Assembly: GCF_001650495.1 (NCBI RefSeq)
Contig: NZ_LWCS01000001.1
Coordinates: 186,001 to 250,000, forward strand
Reading direction: 5' to 3'
DNA: 64,000 nucleotides
DNA from: Mycolicibacterium iranicum
GTDB lineage: Bacteria > Actinomycetota > Actinomycetes > Mycobacteriales > Mycobacteriaceae
Both the position numbers and the translations under genes were made by a program. This document shows, one piece after another, positions 1 through 10,284 of the stretch. Every line of letters starts with the position of its first letter. Position 1 is the stretch's first letter. Below the pieces are notes generated by a model that saw nothing but the letters and a program-made list of their open reading frames with translations, had not been told where the DNA came from and ran no database searches.

Positions 1-848
1 AAGTAACTCTTCAACTCGCCCGACAGCGCTGAGGGATCCCAGGCGTCGCCGTCCGCGCTGAACTGCCGCTCCGCCGTCGGAGCCGCGATAAGAGTCACCG
101 TCGGACCATAAACGATGAAGAGCTGTCCGTTGACCCCTTCCGCAGCCGGCGAAGCCAAGAATCGGACCAGGTTAACCACATGCTCGGGTGACAGCGGGTC
201 GATCGCGCCGTCGGCCAGCTCCGGCGCGTCTCCGAAGACCCCGGCCGTCATCGCCGTGCGGGCCCGCGGCGCAATGGCGTTGGCCCGCACTCCGAAGCGG
301 CCCAGGGCCCGGGCGGCAGACAGCGTCAGCGCCGTGATGCCGGCCTTGGCGGCACCGTAGTTGGGCTGTCCGACCGGACCGGACAGGCCGGCTTCAGAGG
401 ACGTGTTGATGATCCGTCCATAGATCTGCCCGTCTCCGGCCTTTGCCTTTGCGCGCCAGTAGGTGGCGGCGTTGCGGGTCAGCAGGAAATGGCCGCGCAG
501 GTGCACGGCGATCACAGCGTCCCATTCCTCGTCACTCATGTTGAAGAGGATGCGGTCGCGAGTGATGCCTGCGTTGTTGACGACGATCGCCAACCCACCC
601 ATGCCGTCGGCGGTCTCGACCAATTCGTCGGCCGTCGAGCGCTCGCTGATGTCGCCGGCGACCGCGACACCCTTCGCGCCGGCCGAGGAGATCTCGTCGA
701 GCACGTCGGACTTGTCGAGCGCCGCGGCGATGTCGTTGACCACCACGCTGGCGCCCGCCCTCGCGAGCCCGATGGCTTCGGCGCGGCCGAGCCCGGCCGC
801 GGCTCCCGTGACTACGGCGACGTGTCCGGACAGATCTGTGTCACTCAA
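1..848 (-). CDS. chsB1: short-chain dehydrogenase ChsB1/Hsd4A-like (3' end cut by window)
   Basis: NAD(P)-dependent short-chain dehydrogenase, homologue of M. tuberculosis Rv3502c, which oxidises a hydroxyacyl-CoA intermediate in beta-oxidation of the cholesterol side chain. The product shows the cofactor motif TGAAAGLG (residues 14-21), NNAG (91-94) and the catalytic pair Y164/K168 in YGAAK. I chose the TTG start at 848 because GAGGT lies about 10 bases upstream and the SDR alignment begins there; no ATG or GTG fits that frame. The gene follows fdxD by 13 bases and probably shares its KstR-controlled promoter. The C-terminus lies outside the window. Family certain; side-chain role inferred from synteny. 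Confidence 0.85.
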   Translation of the reverse strand, partial: MSDTDLSGHVAVVTGAAAGLGRAEAIGLARAGASVVVNDIAAALDKSDVLDEISSAGAKGVAVAGDISERSTADELVETADGMGGLAIVVNNAGITRDRILFNMSDEEWDAVIAVHLRGHFLLTRNAATYWRAKAKAGDGQIYGRIINTSSEAGLSGPVGQPNYGAAKAGITALTLSAARALGRFGVRANAIAPRARTAMTAGVFGDAPELADGAIDPLSPEHVVNLVRFLASPAAEGVNGQLFIVYGPTVTLIAAPTAERQFSADGDAWDPSALSGELKSY

Positions 849-861
849 CTTATTAATACCT

Positions 862-1053
862 CTAGTCGTGTCGGATCAGGGCGGCCCGCGGGCATTCGGC
901 GATCGCCTGCTCGGCCACCGCTTCCTCTTCTGCGGGCACGGGATCGGCCTTGACGACGGCATAGTCGTCGTCATCGAGGTCGAACAGGTCGGGGGCTATT
1001 CCGACACACACGGCGTTGCCTTCGCAACGGTCACGATCCACTTCCACTCGCAT
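862..1053 (-). CDS. fdxD: small ferredoxin FdxD
   Basis: A 63-residue ferredoxin of the 3Fe-4S type found beside mycobacterial P450 and steroid genes; homologue of Rv3503c. Cluster ligands visible are C10, C16 (C-x5-C) and C54 in the typical CP context; the usual fourth cysteine position is occupied by another residue, as in 3Fe-4S members. It is very acidic (run of four Asp at 27-30). ATG at 1053; first gene of the minus-strand unit leading into chsB1, divergent from fadE26 across a KstR box. It probably carries electrons to a P450 or other redox enzyme of the pathway; the partner is unknown. Confidence 0.88.
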   Translation of the reverse strand: MRVEVDRDRCEGNAVCVGIAPDLFDLDDDDYAVVKADPVPAEEEAVAEQAIAECPRAALIRHD

Positions 1054-1130
1054 GACTCTCTCCTGTCGGTCCGGGCTGTTGGTCCGATCCTGCCGGGCAC
1101 CCAGTGTGGCAGCACCCTGGACCCCAAGAC

Positions 1131-1144
1131 TAGAACGTGTTACA
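1131..1144. promoter_or_regulatory. KstR box between fdxD and fadE26
   Basis: TAGAACGTGTTACA fits the KstR consensus TnnAACnnGTTnnA. It sits in the divergent gap, 78 bases from the fdxD start and 72 bases from the fadE26 start, so it can control both directions. KstR is known to be a TetR-type repressor released by 3-oxo-cholestenoyl-CoA; regulation here is inferred from the motif. Confidence 0.85.
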
Positions 1145-1215
1145 ACCGGGGAGGAACCGAGGGCTGGCACACAGGCACCCGGAATCAAGGCTCGCAGACA
1201 AGTGAGGACGACGCG

Positions 1216-2397
<1,182 letters not shown>

Positions 2398-2409
2398 GGA
2401 ACTGCCACC

Positions 2410-3507
2410 ATGGATTTCAAGACAACCGAAGCCAGTCAAGACCTCGGCGGTCTGGTGCGCACGATCACCGAGTCGGTGTGTACGCCGGAGCGCCAGCGCG
2501 AACTCGACGGGCTCGACGAGCGCTTCGACAAGACCCTGTGGCACAAGCTGATCGACGCCGACATCCTGTCGACGACCGCACCGGAGTCACTGGGCGGCGG
2601 CGGTTTCGGAGTGCTGGAGGAGGTCGCCGTGCTAGTGGCTCTCGGCCGCCAGCTCGCCGCGGTCCCCTACCTCGAATCCGTGGTGCTCGGCGCGGGGGCG
2701 CTGGCGAAGTTCGGCTCCGAAGCGCTGCAGCAGGAATATGCGGCACCCGCCATCAAAGGCGACAAGATCATCGCGATCGCCCTCGACGGCGAGATGGGCG
2801 AGGGGCCGGTCCGGGCCCAGGGCAGCGGCGACGGATTCAACCTGACGGGCACCAGAACCCAGGTGGCATTCGCCGTGAGCGCCGACGCCTTCCTGGTTCC
2901 GGCCGAAACCGATTCCGGTCTGGCGGTTTTCCTGGTGACGGCGGACGACGCCGGAGTCAAGGTGACAGCGCTCGACACGACCGGTCACGGTAGCGTCGGC
3001 GCCCTCGAGTTGCAGGGCGTCGGCGTGGGCGCAGACCGCCGGGTCGGGGGTACCGAGGTCTTCGACTGGCTGGTGACCCGAAATGCGCTGGCCCGCAGCG
3101 CGTATCAGCTCGGCGTGGTGGAGCGGGCGCTCGAGTTGACAGCAGCCTACGCGCGTGAGCGCGAACAGTTCGACCGCCCGATCGGAAGCTTCCAGGCCGT
3201 TTCGTCGCGACTGGCCGACGGTTACATCGACATCAAGGGCCTGCGCCTGACGCTGACCCAGGCGGCATGGCGTCTCTCCGAAGACCTGCCTGCAGACGTC
3301 GACGTTGCCAGTGCCGCGTTCTGGGCCGCCGAAGCGGGACACCGTGTCGCGCACACCACGGTGCACGTCCACGGTGGGGTCGGCATCGACACCGACCATC
3401 CGGTGCACCGGTACTTCCTGGCCGCCAAGCAAACCGAGTTCGCCCTCGGCGGCGCGACGGGTCAGCTGCTGCGTATCGGCCGTGAACTGGCCGACACCCC
3501 AGCCTGA
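2410..3507 (+). CDS. fadE27: acyl-CoA dehydrogenase subunit FadE27 (ChsE5)
   Basis: A 365-residue acyl-CoA dehydrogenase, homologue of Rv3505 (ChsE5) and obligate partner of FadE26. It starts 12 bases after fadE26. The C-terminal helical domain is recognisable (REQFDRPIGSFQAV near residue 255, HVHGGVGID near 318), but the LNHER catalytic segment present in FadE26 is absent. This fits the non-catalytic subunit of the heteromeric steroid ACADs, where one subunit supplies the base and both build the FAD and substrate sites. Known from the Mtb pair: action on cholest-4-en-3-one-26-oyl-CoA type substrates. Confidence 0.92.
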   Translation: MDFKTTEASQDLGGLVRTITESVCTPERQRELDGLDERFDKTLWHKLIDADILSTTAPESLGGGGFGVLEEVAVLVALGRQLAAVPYLESVVLGAGALAKFGSEALQQEYAAPAIKGDKIIAIALDGEMGEGPVRAQGSGDGFNLTGTRTQVAFAVSADAFLVPAETDSGLAVFLVTADDAGVKVTALDTTGHGSVGALELQGVGVGADRRVGGTEVFDWLVTRNALARSAYQLGVVERALELTAAYAREREQFDRPIGSFQAVSSRLADGYIDIKGLRLTLTQAAWRLSEDLPADVDVASAAFWAAEAGHRVAHTTVHVHGGVGIDTDHPVHRYFLAAKQTEFALGGATGQLLRIGRELADTPA

Positions 3508-3515
3508 CGAAACCG

Positions 3516-5027
3516 GTGACGACCGTCTCGTCGTTGCTCTCGGCCCTCGCCGAGGTCGACGACCGCGGTGTGCACTGGGTGGACCCTGACACGGACACCA
3601 CGTCGTTCGTCAGCTGGCGCAACCACATTCGCGATGGGGCTGCGCTTGCCGCCGCCCTGCGAGCCCGGCTCGATTCGGACCGGCCGCCGCACGTGGGTGT
3701 GCTGCTCGGAAACACGCCGTTCTTCGGCACGGTTCTGGTCGCTGCGGCGCTGTCGGGGATCGTGCCGGTCGGGCTGAACCCGACCCGGCGCGGTGACGCG
3801 CTGCTGCGCGACATCGACCACGCCGATTGCCAGCTCGTGCTGACAGATCGGGAGAACTCGCAGGATGTGGTCGAGTCGATCGACGTCGACTCACCGGATT
3901 TCCGTGGCGACCTCGCAGCACACGCAGACACCGCCGTCGACTTCCGGACCGCCGATCCCGACGATCTGTTCATGCTGATCTTCACCTCCGGGACGAGCGG
4001 CGACCCGAAGGCCGTGCGATGCACCCACGAGAAGGTCGCGTTTCCGGGAGTGATGCTCGCGGAGCGGTTCGGGCTCGGCCCGTCCGACACCTGCTACCTG
4101 TCTATGCCGCTGTTCCATTCGAACGCCATCATGGCCGGGTGGGCACCCGGGGTTGCCGCCGGTGCGTCACTCGCCCTGCGCCGCAGGTTCTCCGCCTCCC
4201 AGTTCATTCCGGACATCCGCCGCTTCGGCGCGACGTACGCCAACTACGTCGGCAAACCGTTGTCCTACATCCTGGCCACGCCGGAGCACCCCGACGACGC
4301 CGACAACCCGTTACGGGTGGCCTACGGGAACGAGGGCGCGCCGCGGGATCTGCGCCGGTTCGCCGAACGCTTCGGGGTGCAGGTCGTCGACGGATTCGGT
4401 TCCAGCGAGGGCGGGGTGTCCATCGCAAGGACCCCCGACACCCCGGAAGGCGCCCTCGGCCCGCTGGTGGGCGGGGTGACAATTCTCGACGTCGACACCG
4501 GCGCCGAATGTCCCCCCGGCGTGATCGGTGAATTGGTCAACACCGAAGGGCCCGGGCAGTTCCGGGGCTACTACCGGGATCCCGAGGCCGAAGAACATCG
4601 GATGCGGGGCGGCGTCTATCACAGCGGCGATCTGGCCTACCGCGACGAGAACGGTTTCGCGTACTTCGCGGGCAGGCTCGGTGACTGGATGCGGGTGGAC
4701 GGCGAAAACCTGGGCACCGCGCCGATCGAGCGCATCCTGATGCGCTATCCCGGGGTGACGGAGGCCGTGGTGTATCCGATCCCCGACCCCGCCGTCGGCG
4801 ACCAGGTGATGGCCGCGCTCGTACTGCCCCCCGACACCGCCTTCGACCCCGATGAGTTCACCGAATTCCTCAGTGCACAGGATGATCTGGGACCCAAGCA
4901 GTGGCCGCGATACGTCCGCACCTCCACCGAGTTGCCCCGCACCGAGACCTTCAAGGTCCTCAAACGGCAGCTGTCGGCAGAAGGCACCGACTGCGCCGAC
5001 CCGGTCCACAAGATCGCCAGGCCATGA
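3516..5027 (+). CDS. fadD17: acyl-CoA synthetase FadD17
   Basis: ANL-superfamily acyl-CoA ligase of 503 residues, homologue of Rv3506 (FadD17), a steroid side-chain CoA synthetase in the KstR regulon. The ATP/AMP loop TSGTSGDPKAVR lies near residue 156, the YxGSSEG-like motif is FGSSEGG near 308, and the C-terminal lid has ETFKVLKRQL with the expected adenylation lysine. GTG start 8 bases after the fadE27 stop. Its stop overlaps the start of the next ligase (ATGA). The likely role is thioesterification of a steroid side-chain carboxylate (C24 or C22 acid), inferred from family and operon. Confidence 0.9.
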   Translation: MTTVSSLLSALAEVDDRGVHWVDPDTDTTSFVSWRNHIRDGAALAAALRARLDSDRPPHVGVLLGNTPFFGTVLVAAALSGIVPVGLNPTRRGDALLRDIDHADCQLVLTDRENSQDVVESIDVDSPDFRGDLAAHADTAVDFRTADPDDLFMLIFTSGTSGDPKAVRCTHEKVAFPGVMLAERFGLGPSDTCYLSMPLFHSNAIMAGWAPGVAAGASLALRRRFSASQFIPDIRRFGATYANYVGKPLSYILATPEHPDDADNPLRVAYGNEGAPRDLRRFAERFGVQVVDGFGSSEGGVSIARTPDTPEGALGPLVGGVTILDVDTGAECPPGVIGELVNTEGPGQFRGYYRDPEAEEHRMRGGVYHSGDLAYRDENGFAYFAGRLGDWMRVDGENLGTAPIERILMRYPGVTEAVVYPIPDPAVGDQVMAALVLPPDTAFDPDEFTEFLSAQDDLGPKQWPRYVRTSTELPRTETFKVLKRQLSAEGTDCADPVHKIARP

Positions 5028-6691
5028 ACGGCGCGCGCCGCGACGACATCGCCACGATGCTGCTCGACCGCGTCGGCGATGCGCACCTCGGCCTGCGCAC
5101 CCGCGAACACGACTGGACCTGGGATGAGGTCGTCGGCGAGTCCGCGGCGCGGGCGTCACTGGCAACAGAACTGCACGACAAGGATCTCGGGCCGCTGCAC
5201 CTCGGCGTCCTTCTCGACAACGTGCCGGATTTCGTGTTCTGGCTCGGCGGCGCCGCCCTCGCCGCCGCGACGATCGTCGGGCTCAACCCGACCCGCGGCG
5301 CGGCGGATCTGACCGCCGACATCCGGCACGCCGACTGCCAGCTGATCGTGACGGACACCGCAGGCGCGCAACGCCTGAAAGCTCTCGACCACGGGGTGTC
5401 GCCGGACCGGATACTGGTCATCGACGACCAGGCGTATCAGCGCAGGCTCGACGCACACCGCGGCAGGCCGCCGGCCGCGACCGGCGCCGGCGCGAATTCG
5501 CTTTTCCTCCTGCTCTTCACGTCGGGCACCACGGGAACGTCCAAGGCCGTCAGATGCAGCCAGGGACGCCTGGCCCGAATCGCCTACGCAGCCACCGACA
5601 AGTTCGGCCACCACCGCGAGGACGTCGACTACTGCTGCATGCCGCTGTTTCACGGCAACGCGCTGATGGCGCTGTGGGCGCCTGCCCTGGCCAACGGCGC
5701 GACAGTCTGCCTCACGCCGAGTTTCTCGGCATCCCGATTCCTCTCCGACGTCCGCTACTTCGGCGCCACGTTCTTCACCTACGTCGGCAAGGCACTGGCA
5801 TACCTGATGGCGACGCCCGAGCGACCCGACGATGCCGACAACACACTGACCCGCGGCTTCGGCACCGAAGCCTCGCCGGAGGACCAGACCGAGTTCCGCC
5901 GCCGCTTCGACGCTGAACTCTTCGAGGGGTACGGCTCCAGCGAGGGCGGCGCCGTGGCGACTCCCGACCCCGCGGCGCCGCCGACCGCCCTCGGCAGACC
6001 GGCGCACGACGGCGTGGCCGTCGTCGATCCCGAGACCATGCACCCCTGCCCCACAGCGGTTCTCGATCCCCAGGGCAAAGTCCTCAACGCCGACGAAGCG
6101 ATCGGCGAGATCGTCGATCGCCGAGGTGCCCGAGATTTCGAGGGCTACTACCGCAACAACACGGCCGACGCGGAGCGGCTGCGCAATGGCTGGTACTGGT
6201 CCGGCGATCTGGGCTACGTCGACGGCGCGGGATTCCTGTACTTCGCCGGACGCCGGGGCGACTGGATCCGCGTCGACGGCGAGAACATCTCGGCGTTGAC
6301 GGTCGAGCGGGTGCTGCGCCGCCACCCCGAGGTCATCGCCGCCGGCGTCTACGGCGTTCCCGATCCGCGATCGGGAGATCAGGTCATGGCCGCGATCGAG
6401 GTGGCCGATCCGGAATCATTCGACGTCGACGCGCTGGCCGACTTCCTGGCTGACCAGAAAGATCTCGGCTCCAAGGGTTTTCCGCGACTCCTCCGCGTCT
6501 CGGCGAACCTGCCCGCCACCGGATCGAACAAGGTTCTCAAAAGGGAACTTCAGGCCCAGCGCTGGCACACCGACGACGCGGTATACCGCTGGACCGGCCG
6601 GGGCCGGCCCGAGTACCGCCGGATGACTGACAGTGACCGCACGGCCCTGGATGCGGAGTTCGCCACGCACGGAAGGGATCAGCATGCCTGA
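5024..6691 (+). CDS. second FadD17-like acyl-CoA synthetase
   Basis: ANL-superfamily acyl-CoA ligase of 555 residues, clearly related to the preceding FadD17: both share GLNPTR followed by a HADCQL segment, then the TSGT...KAVRC loop (near residue 164) and GSSEGG. The C-terminal catalytic lysine is in GSNKVLKREL. ATG at 5024 overlaps the fadD17 stop, so the two are translationally coupled and probably a tandem duplication. M. tuberculosis has one fadD17 at this place. The second copy may activate a different side-chain acid. Exact substrate unknown. Confidence 0.88.
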   Translation: MNGARRDDIATMLLDRVGDAHLGLRTREHDWTWDEVVGESAARASLATELHDKDLGPLHLGVLLDNVPDFVFWLGGAALAAATIVGLNPTRGAADLTADIRHADCQLIVTDTAGAQRLKALDHGVSPDRILVIDDQAYQRRLDAHRGRPPAATGAGANSLFLLLFTSGTTGTSKAVRCSQGRLARIAYAATDKFGHHREDVDYCCMPLFHGNALMALWAPALANGATVCLTPSFSASRFLSDVRYFGATFFTYVGKALAYLMATPERPDDADNTLTRGFGTEASPEDQTEFRRRFDAELFEGYGSSEGGAVATPDPAAPPTALGRPAHDGVAVVDPETMHPCPTAVLDPQGKVLNADEAIGEIVDRRGARDFEGYYRNNTADAERLRNGWYWSGDLGYVDGAGFLYFAGRRGDWIRVDGENISALTVERVLRRHPEVIAAGVYGVPDPRSGDQVMAAIEVADPESFDVDALADFLADQKDLGSKGFPRLLRVSANLPATGSNKVLKRELQAQRWHTDDAVYRWTGRGRPEYRRMTDSDRTALDAEFATHGRDQHA

Positions 6692-8234
6692 GCAGTGGGA
6701 TGAGACCACCGACATCCTCGTTGCGGGCTCCGGAGCCGGCGGGGTGACGGGGGCCTACACCGCGGCCCGCGAAGGACTCGAGGTGATCCTGGTGGAGGCC
6801 ACCGAGAAGTTCGGTGGCACCACCGCGTACTCGGGCGGTGGCGGAATGTGGTTTCCCTGCAACCCCGTCCTTGCGCGCGCCGGCACCGACGACACCCTCG
6901 ACGACGCCATCGAGTACTACACCGCCGTGGTCGGCGACCGCACGCCGCGAGCACTTCAGGAGACCTACGTCCGCACCGGAGCCCGGCTGATCGAGTATCT
7001 GGAATCCGACGAGCTGCTGAAGTTCTCACTGCTGCCGTGGCCGGACTACTTCGGGAAGGCACCGAAGGCCCGAGCCGACGGCATGCGCCATATCGCGGCG
7101 AAGCCTCTGAAGGTGGCCGCCGCCCCGGAACTGCGAGAACTGGTCCGCGGCCCGCTGGATGCCGATCGGCTCGGTGCAGCGCAGCCCGAGGACTATTTCG
7201 TCGGTGGGCGGGCCCTGATCGCCCGATTCCTCGCCGCCACCGCGCGGCATCCGCACTCGTCGGCCCGGTTGAACACCGCGCTGACCGAGCTGGTGGTCAC
7301 CGACGGCGCGGTCACCGGTGCCGTCGTCGAATCCGAAGGGAAGCGTAGGCGTATCCGAGCGCGTCGCGGAGTGCTGCTGGCCGCAGGCGGGTTCGAGCAC
7401 AACGACGAGATGCGGGCACGCTACGGAGTGCCCGGGAGTTCCCGGGACACCATGGGGCCGTGGGGAAACAGAGGGCTGGCCCATCTGGCCGGCATTACGG
7501 TCGGGGCCGACACCGACCTGATGGACCAGGCGTGGTGGTCTCCCGGATTGACCCACCCCGACGGCACCTCGGCCTTCGCGCTGTGGTTCACCGGCGGGAT
7601 CTTCGTCGACGACCACGGCAGACGGTTCGTCAACGAGTCGGCTGCCTACGACCGCATCGGCCGCGCCGTGCTCGATGCGGTGACCGAAGGCCGTGTCAGC
7701 CTTCCGTTCTGGATGATCTACGACGACAGCGAAGGGCTCGTCCCGCCGGTGAAGGCGACCAACGTCTCGATGGTGGAGCCGCAGCGATACGTCGAGGCGG
7801 GGCTGTGGCGCACCGCTGACACGCTCGAAGAGCTCGCCGTCGAGATCGGCGTGCCCGCACACAATCTGGTGGACACGGTGACGCGGTTCAACGAGTTCGT
7901 GCGGCAAGGCGCCGACGAGGATTTCGGCCGCGGCGACGAAGCCTACGACCGGGCGTTCTCCGGAGGCGCACCGCCGTTGTACGCGATAGAGAAAGGCCCG
8001 TTCCACGCCGCCGCGTTCGGCGTTTCCGACCTCGGCACGAAGGGCGGATTGCGCACCGATACCGCAGCGCGTGTGCTCGACAGGGCGGACAATGTGATTC
8101 CGGGACTGTACGCGGCAGGCAACACGATGGCCGCACCCAGCGGCACCGCCTATCCGGGCGGCGGCAACCCGATCGGCACCAGCATGGTTTTCAGTCACTT
8201 GGCCGTGCTGGACGCAAAGGAGCGCAACCTATGA
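6684..8234 (+). CDS. KstD-like FAD-dependent steroid dehydrogenase
   Basis: FAD flavoprotein of 516 residues in the 3-ketosteroid delta1-dehydrogenase/fumarate reductase family. N-terminal dinucleotide fold VAGSGAGGVTGA (residues 11-22). Positions matching the known KstD active-site tyrosines are kept: WPDYF near 120, RRFVNESAAY near 320, and AYPGGGNPIG at the C-terminus, which parallels TYPGPGGTIG in the canonical KstD of this window. ATG at 6684 with GGAAGGG upstream; overlaps the ligase stop by 8 bases. It is shorter than KstD proper (560 aa). Likely a steroid ring or side-chain dehydrogenase with specificity different from KstD; that is inference. Confidence 0.82.
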   Translation: MPEQWDETTDILVAGSGAGGVTGAYTAAREGLEVILVEATEKFGGTTAYSGGGGMWFPCNPVLARAGTDDTLDDAIEYYTAVVGDRTPRALQETYVRTGARLIEYLESDELLKFSLLPWPDYFGKAPKARADGMRHIAAKPLKVAAAPELRELVRGPLDADRLGAAQPEDYFVGGRALIARFLAATARHPHSSARLNTALTELVVTDGAVTGAVVESEGKRRRIRARRGVLLAAGGFEHNDEMRARYGVPGSSRDTMGPWGNRGLAHLAGITVGADTDLMDQAWWSPGLTHPDGTSAFALWFTGGIFVDDHGRRFVNESAAYDRIGRAVLDAVTEGRVSLPFWMIYDDSEGLVPPVKATNVSMVEPQRYVEAGLWRTADTLEELAVEIGVPAHNLVDTVTRFNEFVRQGADEDFGRGDEAYDRAFSGGAPPLYAIEKGPFHAAAFGVSDLGTKGGLRTDTAARVLDRADNVIPGLYAAGNTMAAPSGTAYPGGGNPIGTSMVFSHLAVLDAKERNL

Positions 8235-9379
8235 CCGATATACGGCACATCGACACCGGCAAGGCCATGACGCGGTTCGCCCGCGGGTGGCACTGCCTCG
8301 GGCTCGCGGAGTCGTTCCGCGACGGTCAGCCCCACGGCATCAACGCTTTCGGCACAATGCTCGTGGTGTTCGTCGACTCCACGGGCGACATCAAGGTCCT
8401 CGACGGCTACTGCCGTCATATGGGCGGAAACCTTGCGCAGGGCACCGTCAAAGGCGACGAGGTGGCCTGCCCGTTCCACGACTGGCGCTGGGGTGGCGAC
8501 GGACGATGCAGACTCGTCCCGTACGCGAAGCGGACGCCGCGATCGGCCCGCACGCGTGCCTGGCAGACCACCGAGGTCAACGGGCAACTGCTGGTGTGGC
8601 ACGACCCCGAGAGCTCTGCTGCACCAACCGAACTCATCCCGCCCACCATCGAGGGTTATGACGAGGGCCGGTGGTCACCGTGGCAGTGGAGCTCTATCCT
8701 CATCGAAGGTGCGCACTGCCGCGAGATCGTCGACAACAACGTCGACATGGCGCACTTCTTCTACATCCACCACGCCTACCCGACGTACTTCAAGAACGTC
8801 ATCGAAGGGCACACCGCCAGCCAGTTCATGGAGTCGAAGCCGCGGCCCGACTTCACGCCGAATCCTGAGAAGCTCTGGGAGGGAACGTACCTGCGCTCCG
8901 AGGCAACCTATTTCGGCCCGGCGTACATGATCAACTGGCTGCACAACGACCTGGCGCCCGGCTTCACCGTCGAGGTGGCACTGATCAACTGCCACTACCC
9001 CGTCACCCACAACTCGTTCATGCTGCAGTGGGGTGTGGCGGTGCAGGAGATGCCCGGGCTCCCCGCAGACAAGGCAGGCAAGCTGGCCGCCGCGATGAAC
9101 CGCTCGTTCGGGGAGGGCTTCCTCGAAGACGTCGAGATCTGGAAGAACAAGTCGCCGATCGAGAATCCGCTCCTCACCGAGGAAGACGGTCCCGTCTACC
9201 AGCACCGGCGCTGGTACGAGCAGTTCTACGTCGACGCAGCCGACGTCACGGCAGACATGACGGACCGCTACGAACAGGAAGTGGACACCACCCACGCGTA
9301 CGGCCTCTGGCAGCAGGAGGTCGAAGAGAACATGGCGGCGCGAAAGAACGAGACGACAGCAGAAATCGGTGCGACGTGA
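8231..9379 (+). CDS. Rieske 3-ketosteroid 9alpha-hydroxylase-like oxygenase (KshA paralogue)
   Basis: Rieske non-heme iron oxygenase of 382 residues, paralogous to the KshA at 25221. Rieske ligands are in YCRHMGG (near 59) and CPFHDW (near 79). The mononuclear iron motif DMAHFFYIHH lies near 173-182, with a downstream acidic residue in LEDVEIW. ATG at 8231 overlaps the preceding stop; AAGGAG is 8-13 bases upstream. Co-transcription with the KstD-like gene suggests the pair acts on the same ring A/B substrate, together opening ring B as KshA and KstD do. The reductase partner KshB is not in the window. Confidence 0.88.
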   Translation: MTDIRHIDTGKAMTRFARGWHCLGLAESFRDGQPHGINAFGTMLVVFVDSTGDIKVLDGYCRHMGGNLAQGTVKGDEVACPFHDWRWGGDGRCRLVPYAKRTPRSARTRAWQTTEVNGQLLVWHDPESSAAPTELIPPTIEGYDEGRWSPWQWSSILIEGAHCREIVDNNVDMAHFFYIHHAYPTYFKNVIEGHTASQFMESKPRPDFTPNPEKLWEGTYLRSEATYFGPAYMINWLHNDLAPGFTVEVALINCHYPVTHNSFMLQWGVAVQEMPGLPADKAGKLAAAMNRSFGEGFLEDVEIWKNKSPIENPLLTEEDGPVYQHRRWYEQFYVDAADVTADMTDRYEQEVDTTHAYGLWQQEVEENMAARKNETTAEIGAT

Positions 9380-9464
9380 GTACATCTACTCACCGAGCAA
9401 ACGCTTGATCATGATTTACGCTTCGCTGGACATGACAAAACGTCATACGGACAGGAGTTCAGCT

Positions 9465-10208
9465 ATGAAGCTCACGGTTGGCACCCGCTCTGCTGCAATC
9501 GCGGCGGCGGTCGCCCTCATCGCGACCGGCTGCGGTGGATCGGATTCAGGGTCCAGCGAGACCAGTTCGTCCGAATCCGAGACCACCACGTCGACGTCGG
9601 AAACTACGGAGACCACGTCGACAAGCGCCGCGGCACCGACGACCGGGCGGATCGCGCCGCGCCAAGAGGCGCCGGCGGGCCCGGCACCGACGATCGCCGA
9701 CTACATCAAGGCCAACGGCATCCAAGAATCGGCAGTCAAGCGCGGGGATCCGGGCGCTCCGATCATCGACCTGCCCATCCCCGAGGGCTGGGCGGACGCC
9801 GGACCGGAGACTCCCGAGTGGGCGTTCGGGGCAATCATCTACACCGGACCCGAAGCAGCCGAATACACGCCGAGCATCGTCGCGATCGTCTCCAAGCTGG
9901 TGGGCGACGTCGACCCACAGGCCGTGCTCGATGCGGCGCCCGGCGAGGCCACCAATCTGCCCGGCTGGACTCCGATGAGCGACGGCAAGGTCACCACGCT
10001 GGGTGATTATCCGGCGTTTCAACTCGGTGGCACCTGGGTTCAGGACGGTGACACCAAGATCGCCGCGCAGAAGACCGTCGTAATTCCGGGCAGCGACGGC
10101 TCCTGGTATGTGCTGCAGCTCAACGCCGATGGACTGGAAGATCAGATCGACATCGTGGGCCCGGCCACGCTGGCCATCGACGAGGAAACCGTCATCACCC
10201 CTCAGTAA
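9465..10208 (+). CDS. LpqN-family lipoprotein
   Basis: Predicted lipoprotein of 247 residues resembling mycobacterial LpqN/LpqT. A Lys-starting signal peptide and hydrophobic segment are followed by the lipobox LIATGC, with the lipidated Cys at residue 24. A Ser/Thr/Glu-rich linker (about 26-62) leads to a soluble domain of about 190 residues. ATG at 9465 with ACAGGAG upstream. It lies 85 bases after the KshA paralogue, so it may be a separate unit. The function of LpqN-type proteins in envelope metabolism is not settled; no role in steroid breakdown is shown. Confidence 0.82.
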   Translation: MKLTVGTRSAAIAAAVALIATGCGGSDSGSSETSSSESETTTSTSETTETTSTSAAAPTTGRIAPRQEAPAGPAPTIADYIKANGIQESAVKRGDPGAPIIDLPIPEGWADAGPETPEWAFGAIIYTGPEAAEYTPSIVAIVSKLVGDVDPQAVLDAAPGEATNLPGWTPMSDGKVTTLGDYPAFQLGGTWVQDGDTKIAAQKTVVIPGSDGSWYVLQLNADGLEDQIDIVGPATLAIDEETVITPQ

Positions 10209-10220
10209 CGCAGCGCGACA

Positions 10221-10268
10221 AGACACAAACTCGCACGGTTTCAGGCGATTTTGTGCGAGTTTGTGTCT
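10221..10268. terminator. long perfect hairpin between convergent genes
   Basis: A perfect 16-bp stem, AGACACAAACTCGCAC (10221-10236) pairing with 10253-10268, with a 16-base loop. It lies between the convergent stops of the lipoprotein gene and ilvX and can act as a bidirectional terminator. It lacks a clean T-run, so a mobile palindromic repeat is an alternative. Confidence 0.6.
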
Positions 10269-10284
10269 GTTCGGCCGACTTCGG

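Noticed and set aside
463..1215. Open frame upstream of fadE26 on the plus strand
   Set aside because: It overlaps chsB1 and fdxD on the other strand; ACAD homology begins at 1216.
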